Of a stretch of DNA of 56,924 nt, positions 1 through 9,138 are shown piece by piece. Under the pieces are notes generated by a model, which saw only the letters and a program-made list of their open reading frames with translations, did no database searches and had not been told where the DNA came from. Source of the stretch: Gammaproteobacteria bacterium (GTDB lineage: Bacteria; Pseudomonadota; Gammaproteobacteria; Steroidobacterales; Woeseiaceae); assembly GCA_029863305.1 (NCBI GenBank), contig JAOTVR010000015.1, forward strand, positions 1-56,924. The letters run 5' to 3'. Made by a program: the position numbers and the translations under genes. Position 1 is the stretch's first letter; each line of letters opens with the position of its first letter.

Positions 1-2848
1 CAGTGAACTCCCCCTGTGGGAGCAGCGGCTTTTTTTCGTCGAGGACCAGGTGATGCTGACTGAGGCGATAGCTCTTGTAGATCTGCTGCAGCCGCGACGA
101 CGTTGCCGCACTCAGGTACCCGGCCGTCGCCAATGCCTCGAGTTGTCGGATGTTGTCAGAGTAGAAGAACAGGCCCGGGTGCTGGCCGGCGTTTGCCAGT
201 ACGAGGAACTGCACAATGAATTCAATGTCGGCAATACCGCCAGCGCCCTGTTTCAGGTCAAACAACAGCGTGTCACTCTTGTCCAGCTTCGCACGCATGC
301 GCCGACGCATATCGATTACGTCGTTGACCAGCGTCTCCCTGCGCACTCTGTACGACAATGTTTCGGCACGAATTCGTTCGAACTCCCTGGCAATACGGGC
401 GCTGCCTGCAACCGGCCGGGCGCGCAGCAAAGCCTGGTGCTCCCAGGTCCAGGCATTGTCTTCCTGATAGCGCTCGAACGCCTCGAGGCTGCTGACCATC
501 ACGCCGGACTGGCCGTCTGGCCGCAGGCGCATGTCCAGTTCATAGAGCATGCCGGAACCCGTCTGTGACGTCAGAAACAATACGAGGCGACGGACCAGGC
601 GCGTAAAGAAGGTCGAGTTTTCAAGTTGCCGTTCGCCGCTCGTTCGTTGTTGCGTGCCGCACGAGTCGTGCAGAAAAACGAGATCCAGATCGGAGCCGTA
701 AGACAGCTCGAGGCCGCCGAGCTTGCCGTAGCCGATGATTCCAAAGCCTGCCTCGTGCCGCTCGCCGTCCACGATGTATTCGGGCACGCCGTGCTTGTCC
801 GTCATATCGGACCACGCAATTCCCAGCGCATACCCCAGGACTGTTTCGGCCAGAAACGTCAGGCTATCGCTAACCTTCATGATTGGCAGGTTGCCGGTGA
901 AATCGGCGACCGCAACGCGAAACATGCTTGCGCGCTGGAATTCACCCAGTATCGTCATCTGCGTCTCACTGTCGTCTGCGCTGACGTGTGCGACGCGGTG
1001 TTCGAGTTCCGCATCGAATTCTGCTTTCAGAATTGGCGTCGAATCGACCCGCGGTTCGAGCAGTTCATCGAGTAGTACCGGATACCTTGCAAGCTGCTCG
1101 GCGATATAGGAACTACGCTCGCACAGTCGGACCAGCCGTTCCATCACCATTTCGTTTTCATTCAGCAACGCCAGGTACGCGCTTCGTCGCAGAATTTTTT
1201 CTATAACACCAACTATGCGTCGCAAGGCTACCAGCGGCTCCTTGCAGTCCCGGATCAGCAGCAGCAGGTTCGGCATGAACTGTCGCAATCGCCGCCGTGC
1301 GATCGACCCGAGCTGGGCGGTGGCGGGAGCCGTCGAAAATGCCACGGCACACTCCGCAATGTCCTGCGCATTCGTGAAACCGTCAGCGGTGAGCAGTTGC
1401 GCCCACTCCGCGGCATCGGCATTACGTTCCCAGAGTTCGGCAAGGCGCTGTCGCAGACCATCGTTCGCCGTAGCGTCATGACCGCGGAACGCAATTGCTT
1501 CGAATTGTCGCGTTACGTTGCCACGATGAGCATCGAGCGCCTCGAGCAGTGCGCCCCAGTCCGAATATCGCATCGCCAGGCAAAGTCGAGCACGGTCGAT
1601 TTCGCTGGTCGGCAGATCGTGCAGTTGCTGGTCGCGAATCGCCTGAATGAAGTTCTCGAGGCGGCGCAAGAAGATGTACGCCCCGCGCAGCTCATCGGCA
1701 TCTGACGGCTTCATTCCGTCACGCCCGACAAGCTTCGGCAGAACCTGCAACAGTCCGTGCTCCTGCAACTCGGGCCGGCTGCCGCCACGCACCAGTTGCA
1801 GGGACTGCACGATGAACTCGATTTCCCGAATTCCACCCGGGCCCAGCTTGATGTTGTCCGCCATTTCACGTCGCTGCACCTCGGCAGCGATCAAGCCGTG
1901 CATCTTGCGGAGCGACTCAAATACGCCGAAATCGAGATAACGCCGGTAAACGAAGGGTCCGATGAGGTCTTTCCGCAATGCATCCGCGACCGGGCGCGGT
2001 GGCTGCGGCCCGACGACACGGGCCTTCACATACGCATACCTTTCCCAGTCACGACCATGCTGCAAGAGGTATGACTCCAGCGCCGCGAATCCAACAACCG
2101 GCGGCCCACTTTCGCCAAACGGCCGCAAACGCGTGTCGATACGAAAAGCGAAGCCGTCAGCGGTAACTTCATCGAGCAATGCGATGATGTGGCGCGACAT
2201 ACGCGTGAAGTATTCCTGAGCGCTCAGGCATTTCGCGCCGTCGCTTTCCCCTGCGGATGGAAACAGAAAGATCAGATCGATGTCGGAAGAAAAATTGAGC
2301 TCGTTACCACCCAGCTTGCCCATGCCCAGAATGACGATCGAAACCGGTTCCCCATGCGCATCGCGGACGACGCCATAACGGTCAAGCAGCAGTCGCGACG
2401 CGATTTCTGCCGCCGCATCCAGTTGCCGATCAGCGAGATGGGAAAGCCCGGCTACCGTCTGATCGAGCGTCGCACTGCCGCTGATTTCCCGCCAAAGGAT
2501 GCGCAACAGGAAGCGATGACGAAAGCGCCGCAGTTGCTCCTTGGCAGCGTCGATTTCAACATCCGCTTGCTGCATCCGGGATGTGAAAGCCTCGACTTCA
2601 TCCGGATCGGGGACTTCATCGATGCGATCTTGATTCTCGACAAACCACTGCCACTCGCGCAGCAGCGTGTTGGCGGCGAAGTCGCTGCAGGCGACGACCC
2701 TTGCAAGCTGCGCAATCACCTTTTCCTCAAGGCGGTCCGTCTGCTGCAGTGCCGAAATCCGTTCAAACCACCGTGAAGCGATATCTGCAAGATCCGTCGG
2801 TAGCGCATCGATCGACGCTTCAATAGTCGCTATCTGACTCACGCTCAT
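1..2848 (-). CDS. glnE: Bifunctional glutamine synthetase adenylyltransferase/adenylyl-removing enzyme, cut at window edge
   Basis: GlnE attaches AMP to, or removes it from, glutamine synthetase and so sets ammonia assimilation in response to PII; it acts in the cytoplasm. About 949 codons are open from the ATG at 2848 to the left edge, close to the usual 945-residue length, so only the last residues are missing. Both nucleotidyltransferase halves are visible: an N-terminal one with GMGKLGG followed by SSDIDLIF (about residue 175), and a C-terminal one with GYGKLGG followed by YGSDLDLVF (about residue 700). Repeated FxxxL-GGIxDIEF-type blocks follow each half. The gene stands alone, about 105 bases downstream of the cytochrome gene on the same strand. 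Identity is clear; only the C-terminus is unseen. Confidence 0.97.
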   Translation of the reverse strand, partial: MSVSQIATIEASIDALPTDLADIASRWFERISALQQTDRLEEKVIAQLARVVACSDFAANTLLREWQWFVENQDRIDEVPDPDEVEAFTSRMQQADVEIDAAKEQLRRFRHRFLLRILWREISGSATLDQTVAGLSHLADRQLDAAAEIASRLLLDRYGVVRDAHGEPVSIVILGMGKLGGNELNFSSDIDLIFLFPSAGESDGAKCLSAQEYFTRMSRHIIALLDEVTADGFAFRIDTRLRPFGESGPPVVGFAALESYLLQHGRDWERYAYVKARVVGPQPPRPVADALRKDLIGPFVYRRYLDFGVFESLRKMHGLIAAEVQRREMADNIKLGPGGIREIEFIVQSLQLVRGGSRPELQEHGLLQVLPKLVGRDGMKPSDADELRGAYIFLRRLENFIQAIRDQQLHDLPTSEIDRARLCLAMRYSDWGALLEALDAHRGNVTRQFEAIAFRGHDATANDGLRQRLAELWERNADAAEWAQLLTADGFTNAQDIAECAVAFSTAPATAQLGSIARRRLRQFMPNLLLLIRDCKEPLVALRRIVGVIEKILRRSAYLALLNENEMVMERLVRLCERSSYIAEQLARYPVLLDELLEPRVDSTPILKAEFDAELEHRVAHVSADDSETQMTILGEFQRASMFRVAVADFTGNLPIMKVSDSLTFLAETVLGYALGIAWSDMTDKHGVPEYIVDGERHEAGFGIIGYGKLGGLELSYGSDLDLVFLHDSCGTQQRTSGERQLENSTFFTRLVRRLVLFLTSQTGSGMLYELDMRLRPDGQSGVMVSSLEAFERYQEDNAWTWEHQALLRARPVAGSARIAREFERIRAETLSYRVRRETLVNDVIDMRRRMRAKLDKSDTLLFDLKQGAGGIADIEFIVQFLVLANAGQHPGLFFYSDNIRQLEALATAGYLSAATSSRLQQIYKSYRLSQHHLVLDEKKPLLPQGEFT

Positions 2849-2953
2849 GACTGCGAGTCTATCAGGACCAGCAATTTTTGAAGACTATGACGCGTCAGGC
2901 TCGTGCGACATTACAGTGGACGAGATGGGGAATCTGCGGTAACCCGAAGCTTG

Positions 2954-3613
2954 TTACATCGAGTCTTCTGCGGTAGCGCTGGCCGCTGGTGTGGTGGCAC
3001 GAAACTCATCCGCGCCCGAATCGACGTGTAATGTGTAGAACTGATTCTTCAGCTTGCAGTCCATGCAATACAGTGAATGCTCGCCCTCGGTCTCAGGTGT
3101 CTGCCATTCAATCGAGCCGGAGCTGCGTGGCGCTATGGTCAGGTCGTCGACTCCCATGTTGTCGCTCCTGAACGTGTACGGCCGAATTCCCGAATTCTGG
3201 ATCACCAACTGCACACTGGTGCCGGGACGAATACTGATTTGGGAAGGAATGAAGCGACCACGTTTTGCGAGGGTTCGAGCCACCTGCATCGTTCCAAGAT
3301 AAGAAACATAGGCGGAGATGGCAGATATCTCGTCCGCGGTGATGGCGTTTTTCACGACTACCATCTCCGGAGTCGCGTCGATTGCGGCGCGGATAGCGCC
3401 CTCTGTAGCGCCCCGAATGTAGGGGCCCACCCCAAGGTCACCTTCAGCGTACTCGCCATGACAGGTCTTGCAGCCTACACCGGCGACTTCGTCAAATACC
3501 CTGGCACCCTCGGCAAGCAAGGCTTCATCGCCAAGTAACGGCGGGGAAAGCGACAGTAGGAGCAGCGGTACTGCGAAGCGCGTGCGTTTTTTCAGGTAGT
3601 CAACAGCCTTCAT
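2954..3613 (-). CDS. Exported c-type cytochrome fused to a cupredoxin-like domain
   Basis: A 219-residue exported protein. A hydrophobic signal segment (LLLLSLSPPLLG) is followed by a mono-haem domain with the CKTCH haem-attachment motif near residue 50 and a likely axial Met in PEMVVVK. The C-terminal half (about residues 110-200) has the beta-rich pattern of a cupredoxin, ending in HSLYCMDCK. That resembles the metal loop of a CuA domain, but the cysteines are spaced CxxC rather than CxxxC and the expected first His appears to be missing. I chose the ATG at 3613 because GAGAGGG lies just ahead; a TTG at 3628 overlaps the upstream stop. It is 11 bases downstream of the propeller gene and probably its electron-transfer partner. 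The substrate is unknown. Confidence 0.8.
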   Translation of the reverse strand: MKAVDYLKKRTRFAVPLLLLSLSPPLLGDEALLAEGARVFDEVAGVGCKTCHGEYAEGDLGVGPYIRGATEGAIRAAIDATPEMVVVKNAITADEISAISAYVSYLGTMQVARTLAKRGRFIPSQISIRPGTSVQLVIQNSGIRPYTFRSDNMGVDDLTIAPRSSGSIEWQTPETEGEHSLYCMDCKLKNQFYTLHVDSGADEFRATTPAASATAEDSM

Positions 3614-3624
3614 CAAATGCCCTC

Positions 3625-5007
3625 TCAAAACTCACCGGCGATGAGCTTGCGTTTCAGGTCCAGCGCACTTCCGTGTAGACCGTTCATATCCGACAAGGTT
3701 TCTCCCGGCTCCTGCCAGCCATTCGGGTAGGATACGAAGGCACCGGAGTGCGTGCTGCCGCCGTTGGGCAACGGAATTCGCGCAGTCACTTCCCGCAGGT
3801 CGAGATCAAAGACAACCACTTCGAAACTCGCGTTGCAGCTGATCCATAGCTCATTGGCTTCGGGATCCGGGTGCAAGGTACCGTGATCACCGCGAATACA
3901 ACCCGTATAAAACTGGTTCATTGCTCTGGACCCGGGAACATCCATCGTCGCCGCATCGACCATGCCCAGCATCTTGCCGCGATTGTGCGATTCTTCACCC
4001 TTGCCGATCGTGTAGATGTAGCGATCGTCCCAACCGAAATGGTTTCCATACGGACCATCGACACCGGCTCGTTGCTCGGTGACGACTTTCCTGGTCTCCA
4101 TATCCAGTTTCATCACGATGCTGTTGCGCGCGCCCGTGATGTACGCAGATTTTTGATCCGACGTGAAATTCACCCATACGGGTGCACTGTCATGCACCTT
4201 GATCCACGTTTTTACTGTCCACGACTCGGGGTCGATGATCCAGACCGGGTTATCGGTCAGATGTTTGCGCATGTCGAAACTGCGATAGCGGCCGGTACCT
4301 ATGATCTGGTCACCGTTCGGCGATGCAAAATACAAATAGCCCTCACTGCCCTGTTCCTGATGAGACACACTTCCGACCGCTCGATTGTCATCGGCCGGAT
4401 CGAGCACAAACATGGGTTGCGACCAGCCATACAGGATCACCCGTTGCTCCCCCGACGGCGTCACGAAGGATTTTGCATGATGCGCCTGTCCCTGAAGTTT
4501 GATGACCTTGTCGATTTTCAGGGTTCTGGCGTTGATTACCAGAAATCGTCCGGCAGCCGCACCCATGGAACCGAACGAACCCTCGCCCGTCGGCAAGTAG
4601 ATCCACTGACCGTCCGGCGACACGCCGACCCCATGCGGCTCGAAGACGTTTTTCCAGCCCCACGACAATACATCGTAGTTCTGGCTCGTAATGACCTCGC
4701 GAGTATCGGCGTCGATGATTGCGAGACCCGGCAACGTAACACCGCTCAGCAGCCCGCCGTAACCCGGACCCTCCGTGGTAACGAAAACCAGCGGATGTTC
4801 GCTCGAGTCCCAGGCATCCGGACCACTTGAATCAAAACTGTACTCCAGGGTAACGCCGACTTTTTCGGTCCACTCGTTCTCCCAGGCAGCCTTCTGCCGT
4901 GCCGATGCTTCCCTGGGCGCCGCCAGTGACGCAGTCGACACCAGGCAAAACGAAGCGCAAATGATTGCAAGTGAAGCCAGCCTGGTATTTGATAGTGCCA
5001 AGTTCAT
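3625..5007 (-). CDS. Secreted beta-propeller protein resembling the nitrous-oxide reductase propeller domain
   Basis: A 460-residue protein with a Sec signal peptide (hydrophobic segment around residues 8-30, ending ASLAA) and then repeated beta-blade sequences with no other domain. Histidines recur at blade edges: EPHGVGVSPDG, QAHHAKSF, GNHFGWDD, GDHGTLHPD and STHSGAF. EPHGVGVSPDG and GDHGTLHPD recall the His-bearing turns of nitrous-oxide reductase, but the whole set of CuZ ligands cannot be confirmed by eye. YncE-like or amine-dehydrogenase-like propellers are alternatives. Start at the ATG at 5007; a TTG lies two codons upstream. Transcribed with the cytochrome/cupredoxin gene directly downstream and divergent from the flavodoxin gene. 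A periplasmic redox or metal-binding role is inferred. Confidence 0.72.
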   Translation of the reverse strand: MNLALSNTRLASLAIICASFCLVSTASLAAPREASARQKAAWENEWTEKVGVTLEYSFDSSGPDAWDSSEHPLVFVTTEGPGYGGLLSGVTLPGLAIIDADTREVITSQNYDVLSWGWKNVFEPHGVGVSPDGQWIYLPTGEGSFGSMGAAAGRFLVINARTLKIDKVIKLQGQAHHAKSFVTPSGEQRVILYGWSQPMFVLDPADDNRAVGSVSHQEQGSEGYLYFASPNGDQIIGTGRYRSFDMRKHLTDNPVWIIDPESWTVKTWIKVHDSAPVWVNFTSDQKSAYITGARNSIVMKLDMETRKVVTEQRAGVDGPYGNHFGWDDRYIYTIGKGEESHNRGKMLGMVDAATMDVPGSRAMNQFYTGCIRGDHGTLHPDPEANELWISCNASFEVVVFDLDLREVTARIPLPNGGSTHSGAFVSYPNGWQEPGETLSDMNGLHGSALDLKRKLIAGEF

Positions 5008-5072
5008 TGTCAATTAACCCCTGTTTGCGGCGTTGCCCGCGACCTCGCGACGGTCGGGGAAGTATACAGACT

Positions 5073-5540
5073 ATGGCGTCGAATCATTTACTCATCGTCT
5101 ATCACACACAATCGGGAACCACGTCCGAGATGGCGGATGCCGTCATTCGCGGTGCAACGAGGCCGGATGTCGATGGTATCGAGGTGCGCGCGAAACCGGC
5201 GCTCGACGCCGACGCGACGGATATGCTTTGGGCCGATGCCTTCATTCTTGGCACGCCCGAGAATTTCGGTTACATGAGCGGCGCCATGAAGTATTTTCTC
5301 GATCGCATCTATTATGAGTGCATCGACAAGGTCAACGGGCGGCCGTATGCGCTGTTCGTGCGTGCCGGAAATGATGGCACCGGCGCGATCAGCAGTATGC
5401 GCAGGATCCTGGCAGGACTTGCCGTAAGGGAAGTTCAGAATCCGGTGCTGATTGCCGGAGAATTTGACCGCACGCGCCTGGCCGAATGCGAGGAACTGGG
5501 GCTGACGATGGCGGCCGGACTCGAGGCCGGTGTGTTCTAG
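5073..5540 (+). CDS. Flavodoxin family protein (NAD(P)H:quinone oxidoreductase-like)
   Basis: A 155-residue cytoplasmic flavodoxin fold. The FMN phosphate-binding loop is HTQSGTTSEMADAV near the N-terminus, and GTPENFGYMSGAMKYFLDR matches the second FMN-contact loop of the WrbA/flavodoxin-like group. It probably carries FMN and takes part in quinone or electron-transfer chemistry; the partner is unknown. The ATG at 5073 gives the canonical start of this fold. It is divergent from the propeller gene (65 bases between starts), and its end overlaps the convergent EAL gene by 4 bases. No regulatory site was recognised in the short divergent spacer. Confidence 0.85.
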   Translation: MASNHLLIVYHTQSGTTSEMADAVIRGATRPDVDGIEVRAKPALDADATDMLWADAFILGTPENFGYMSGAMKYFLDRIYYECIDKVNGRPYALFVRAGNDGTGAISSMRRILAGLAVREVQNPVLIAGEFDRTRLAECEELGLTMAAGLEAGVF

Positions 5541-7753
5541 GCCGTCGAACTCTCTGCCTTTTTTGTCATCGCTTGCAGAGCGTCAGCAATGGGAACCGGC
5601 TTACCGATGACATGACCTTGCGCGAAATCGACGCCGAGCTTCGCCAGCAACCCTAGCGTTTCCTCACTCTCGACATACTCGGCGACAGTCTCGAGTTCCA
5701 TCACTTTCGCGACTTGTGTTATGGCGGCTACCATCGACTCGGAGATACGATTGTCCGTTATGTCGCGTATGAAGTTGCCGTCGATCTTCAACGTATCGAC
5801 GCTGAAATTCTTCAGATAGGCGAAAGAACTCAGCCCTGAGCCGAAATCGTCAAGAGATATCGTGCAACCGCGTTCGCGCAATGCATCGATAAAGGCCTGT
5901 GCCTTGATCAGATTCGAAACCGCAGCGGACTCGGTAATCTCGAATCCCAGAGCGCCCGGCGATAGCGACGATGCAGCGAGTTCCTCGTCGATGAACTCGA
6001 GAATGTGATCGTCGCCAAGCGACTGACCCGAGAGGTTGACCGAGAAGATAGCCTCGTTTTCCTCGATTACGTCCGTGTGCGCGGCAAGTTGTGCAATCAC
6101 CGCAGACACGACCCAGCGATCGATCTGTGGCATCAATTGGTAACGCTCAGCAGCAGAGAAGAACGCCCTGGATGGAACATTTTCTCCTTCACCACCCATC
6201 ATGCGCAACAATATTTCGAATCGTGGCCGGCATGCGCTGTTCTTAAGGCTGCTTATCGGCTGCGCAAGCAGTTCGAACTGGTCACCATCGAGCGCCTGTT
6301 GAATCTGCGATATCAGTTGCATGTCGTCATGGCGACGAATCATGCTCAGGTTTTGATCGTCGTAGACTTCGATGCGGTCGCGGCCATGGGCTTTGGCGCC
6401 CTCGCAGGCCATTCTTGCCATGGTCAACGCCTGACCGACATCGGCGGTTATCGAACCAAACTCGGCTATTCCGATACTCATCGTAACTTGCAGAGACCTG
6501 TCCCCTTCGAGGTATCGAAGAGCCTGTCCCTTTTGTCGCAGTTCGGCGGCTAATTCTATCGCCTGGTCAGAATCCGCACTTGTCAGGAGAATACAAAACT
6601 CATCGCCTGCCAGGCGCGACACGACGGCGTTTCTTGAAATACCGTCTTCGAGCAGCCGTGCAAATCTTACGATAACGGCGTCACCAGCCTGTCGGTCGAA
6701 CGTGTCGTTGACCAGTTGCAGATTGTCGAGGTCGATATAGATCAGCTGATGCCTGTCGTCCGCGCCTGTGAGCGATTTTGCTGATTCATGCAGCTGTGTT
6801 TCGAATCCTGACCGATTCATCAAACCGGTCATCGAATCGAACGACTGCTCAATGACATACTCGACCTTGCGCATGATGTGCGCCATGAAGCGACGCTCCG
6901 CCGTCGTGAATGTACCGCGATCGATCCGACCGAGCTGAGCGAGTATCCCTTCCAGATTACCGTGCCGGTCATACAGTGGGCACAGCAGGGTCTGAAAATG
7001 ACTACCCGGCGCGTTTTCAGCACCGTCTATGCCGGCAATCTCGAAAACGGCTGGCCAACGCTTTCCTTCGAGCTTCGGCAGCATGTGATCAATCAGGTAA
7101 CGATCCACGACTTTGCGATTGACGTTCTTCCAGCTCGAATGCGTTGCGCTGACCCGGATACGTTTGCCGGGAATCAGCAGCACGGTATACGCTATGCCGA
7201 GAAAGCGACCACTCTGCCCGACAAGTTGTGCAAACCCTGCGTGACTTCGTGCCGTTCCGTGAATCTTGTCGTCGACCTCGTAAACGAGCTTCAGTTCTTT
7301 CTCGAGAACCTCCAATTGATGCTCGGCGTCCTGTACCTGCTGACCCAGGACGAGGCTCTCACCGATAAGATCAACCGCTGGACGCAGGATGTTGACCAGC
7401 ATTCTCGGATTGAATGAAGAAGACTTACCGGCGTTGCGTGAGAAAACCGCGACGAGCAAGCCAAGCCTGAGTTTGTTGCCGTCGTACACCGGCAGCACCA
7501 GCAGCGTGCGTCCGGATTTCAGTGTACGACGAATAATTTCGGCACCGGATTCCGATCCGACAATAATTTCCTCGGGCAGGTCCGCGACAAAATTGTCGAT
7601 CTCATAATCTTCGGCACCGTCGCTGCTCCAGAGGCATTGCCGCTGCGTATCGTAATAGCAAAAACACTGAGCGCGCGGGACCAGTGAATGCAACAGGCCC
7701 TTGGCCTTCCCGATGTTCTTTCTGGTTTGCAGGTTGTGCAGTTCGGCTGACAA
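5537..7753 (-). CDS. GGDEF/EAL c-di-GMP turnover protein with N-terminal GAF-like region
   Basis: 738 residues with no membrane segment. The N-terminal 300 residues look like one or two sensory GAF-type domains. A GGDEF domain follows (about 320-470) with AGDEF in place of GGDEF, then an EAL domain (about 490-730). In the EAL half the signature is EIL, but the catalytic set VNLSGQSL, ITESA, DDFGSGLSSFAYL, KIDGNF and AEYVE is intact, so phosphodiesterase activity is likely. The GGDEF half may be a regulatory GTP site or a weak cyclase. The start is a TTG with ACGGAG upstream; no in-frame ATG lies nearby and a stop lies above. A c-di-GMP riboswitch at 38303 shows that this second messenger matters in the organism. 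Confidence 0.9.
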   Translation of the reverse strand: MSAELHNLQTRKNIGKAKGLLHSLVPRAQCFCYYDTQRQCLWSSDGAEDYEIDNFVADLPEEIIVGSESGAEIIRRTLKSGRTLLVLPVYDGNKLRLGLLVAVFSRNAGKSSSFNPRMLVNILRPAVDLIGESLVLGQQVQDAEHQLEVLEKELKLVYEVDDKIHGTARSHAGFAQLVGQSGRFLGIAYTVLLIPGKRIRVSATHSSWKNVNRKVVDRYLIDHMLPKLEGKRWPAVFEIAGIDGAENAPGSHFQTLLCPLYDRHGNLEGILAQLGRIDRGTFTTAERRFMAHIMRKVEYVIEQSFDSMTGLMNRSGFETQLHESAKSLTGADDRHQLIYIDLDNLQLVNDTFDRQAGDAVIVRFARLLEDGISRNAVVSRLAGDEFCILLTSADSDQAIELAAELRQKGQALRYLEGDRSLQVTMSIGIAEFGSITADVGQALTMARMACEGAKAHGRDRIEVYDDQNLSMIRRHDDMQLISQIQQALDGDQFELLAQPISSLKNSACRPRFEILLRMMGGEGENVPSRAFFSAAERYQLMPQIDRWVVSAVIAQLAAHTDVIEENEAIFSVNLSGQSLGDDHILEFIDEELAASSLSPGALGFEITESAAVSNLIKAQAFIDALRERGCTISLDDFGSGLSSFAYLKNFSVDTLKIDGNFIRDITDNRISESMVAAITQVAKVMELETVAEYVESEETLGLLAKLGVDFAQGHVIGKPVPIADALQAMTKKAESSTA

Positions 7754-7915
7754 CGCGGGCTCCGTCTGGATCGGCTGATGCCACGATCGTCCACGATGCC
7801 AGCTATGCGTAAGTGCAGCTGTGACTCATGTCTCAAGTGAAACCAATTTCACGCCAGGTTTCAGTCAATTACGCCGTTTTCGATGCACATGATGGCGCAT
7901 CTGCAGCGGCAACAA

Positions 7916-7943
7916 CCATGCCCGCCGCTGTCGGCGGGCATGG
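7916..7943 (-). terminator. Hairpin terminator-like structure after cysK
   Basis: CCATGCCCGCC and its exact complement GGCGGGCATGG form an 11-bp stem (12 with one more G-C pair) around a loop of about 4-6 bases. It begins five bases beyond the cysK stop. On the minus strand it is followed by TTGTTGCC, a short and weak U tract, so it may be a weak intrinsic terminator or an mRNA 3' stabiliser. Confidence 0.65.
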
Positions 7944-7947
7944 ATCG

Positions 7948-8901
7948 TCATTGCGTTTCGAGCCAATCGTCGTCCGAACCCTGATTCACGCCCTCGAACA
8001 GAGGTGTCGACAGGTAGCGCTCGCCGGTGTCAGGCAGCATGGCGAGAATGACCGAGCCCGGGGCGGCGGTTTCCGCAATCTCGAGCGCTGTCGCCAGTGT
8101 CGCGCCCGAAGAGATGCCGGTGAAGATGCCCTCTTTACTGGCCAACTCACGCGAGACTTCTATCGCCCGCTCGTCGGTTACGGACAGCAACTGGTCATAA
8201 ATCTCACGATCCAGCACGTCGGGGATGAAATCCGGCGTCCAGCCCTGGATTTTGTGTGGGCTCCATTCGGCACCTGCGAGCAGCGATGCACCGGCCGGCT
8301 CGGTCGCGACAATGATCACATCGGGACGCGCTGCCTTTATCGTCCTGCCAGCGCCACTCATCGTCCCACCCGTGCCGTAGCCGGTCACCCAGTAGTCAAG
8401 GCGCCGGCCGGCGAAATCGATCAGAATCTCGGGGCCCGTGGTATTCGCATGAAAATTCGGGTTCGCCGGATTCTCGAACTGACGGGCCAGGAACCAGCCG
8501 TATTTCTCGGCCAGCTCCTCGGCTTTCTTGACCATGCCCGTTCCGCGTTCCGCTGCCGGCGTCAGAATCACTTTGGCACCGAGACCGCGCATGACCTGGC
8601 GACGCTCCACTGAAAAGGAATCGGCCATTGTCGCCACGAATGGATGTCCCTTCGCCGCGCACACCATGGCCAGCGCAATACCGGTGTTACCTGACGTCGC
8701 TTCGACGACAGTCTGGCCAGCCGCCAAAGTACCTTTCTCCTCGGCATCATTGACTATTGCGAAGGCAAGCCGATCTTTCACGGACGCCATCGGGTTGAAC
8801 GACTCAACCTTGACGAACAGCTCAACATGATCGGGGCCCATACGATTGAGGCGCACAACCGGCGTATTACCGACTGTTTGCAGGATATTGTCGTAGATCA
8901 T
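7948..8901 (-). CDS. cysK: Cysteine synthase A (O-acetylserine sulfhydrylase)
   Basis: A 317-residue PLP enzyme that makes cysteine from O-acetylserine and sulfide. The PLP lysine lies in SVKDRLA near residue 42, the substrate loop is EATSGNTGI, and GYGTGGTMSGAGR binds the PLP phosphate. Length and layout fit CysK. The ATG at 8901 is preceded by AAGGAACAAGAG. It is divergent from cysB across a 237-base spacer, so CysB control of cysK is likely from established biology, although I could not pinpoint CysB sites. A strong hairpin follows the stop. Confidence 0.95.
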   Translation of the reverse strand: MIYDNILQTVGNTPVVRLNRMGPDHVELFVKVESFNPMASVKDRLAFAIVNDAEEKGTLAAGQTVVEATSGNTGIALAMVCAAKGHPFVATMADSFSVERRQVMRGLGAKVILTPAAERGTGMVKKAEELAEKYGWFLARQFENPANPNFHANTTGPEILIDFAGRRLDYWVTGYGTGGTMSGAGRTIKAARPDVIIVATEPAGASLLAGAEWSPHKIQGWTPDFIPDVLDREIYDQLLSVTDERAIEVSRELASKEGIFTGISSGATLATALEIAETAAPGSVILAMLPDTGERYLSTPLFEGVNQGSDDDWLETQ

Positions 8902-9138
8902 CTCTTGTTCCTTTTTTTCCGATCTCAGGACACTGTATAGCAGAATTCGCGGCCAACGTACGCCCCCGACCGGGCGCTGGCCTCACCACGCGAGCGCAAT
9001 CAGCCCTTCAGTTACGACCGAAATCAAAATATCAGGGAACATAACCATGTGTTATATGTAGGTCTGATTTTCGACGCCGGTGAAACAATCCTGTTTTGCA
9101 GCGGTCACATATGAAGACGCAACGACGCAACAGCCAGA
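8902..9138. promoter_or_regulatory. Divergent cysK/cysB control region
   Basis: The 237 bases between the two divergent starts must carry both promoters. The cysB-proximal half is AT-rich, with a run around 9025-9072 including ATAACCATGTGTTATATG. CysB sites are degenerate, so none is assigned here; the call rests on gene order and the known CysB regulon. Confidence 0.5.

Noticed and set aside
50-1075. Several plus-strand frames of 60-170 codons over the left end
   Set aside because: They are antisense to glnE, which is unmistakable on the minus strand, and have no recognisable domain.
2939-2957. GTAAC/GTTAC inverted repeat between the cytochrome gene and glnE
   Set aside because: Five-base arms, no T tract; too weak for a terminator call.
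3871-4830. A 319-codon plus-strand open frame
   Set aside because: Antisense shadow of the propeller gene; composition is His/Arg-rich with no domain or ribosome site.
9025-9072. AT-rich stretch in the cysK/cysB spacer as a CysB binding site
   Set aside because: CysB sites are too degenerate to assign by eye.
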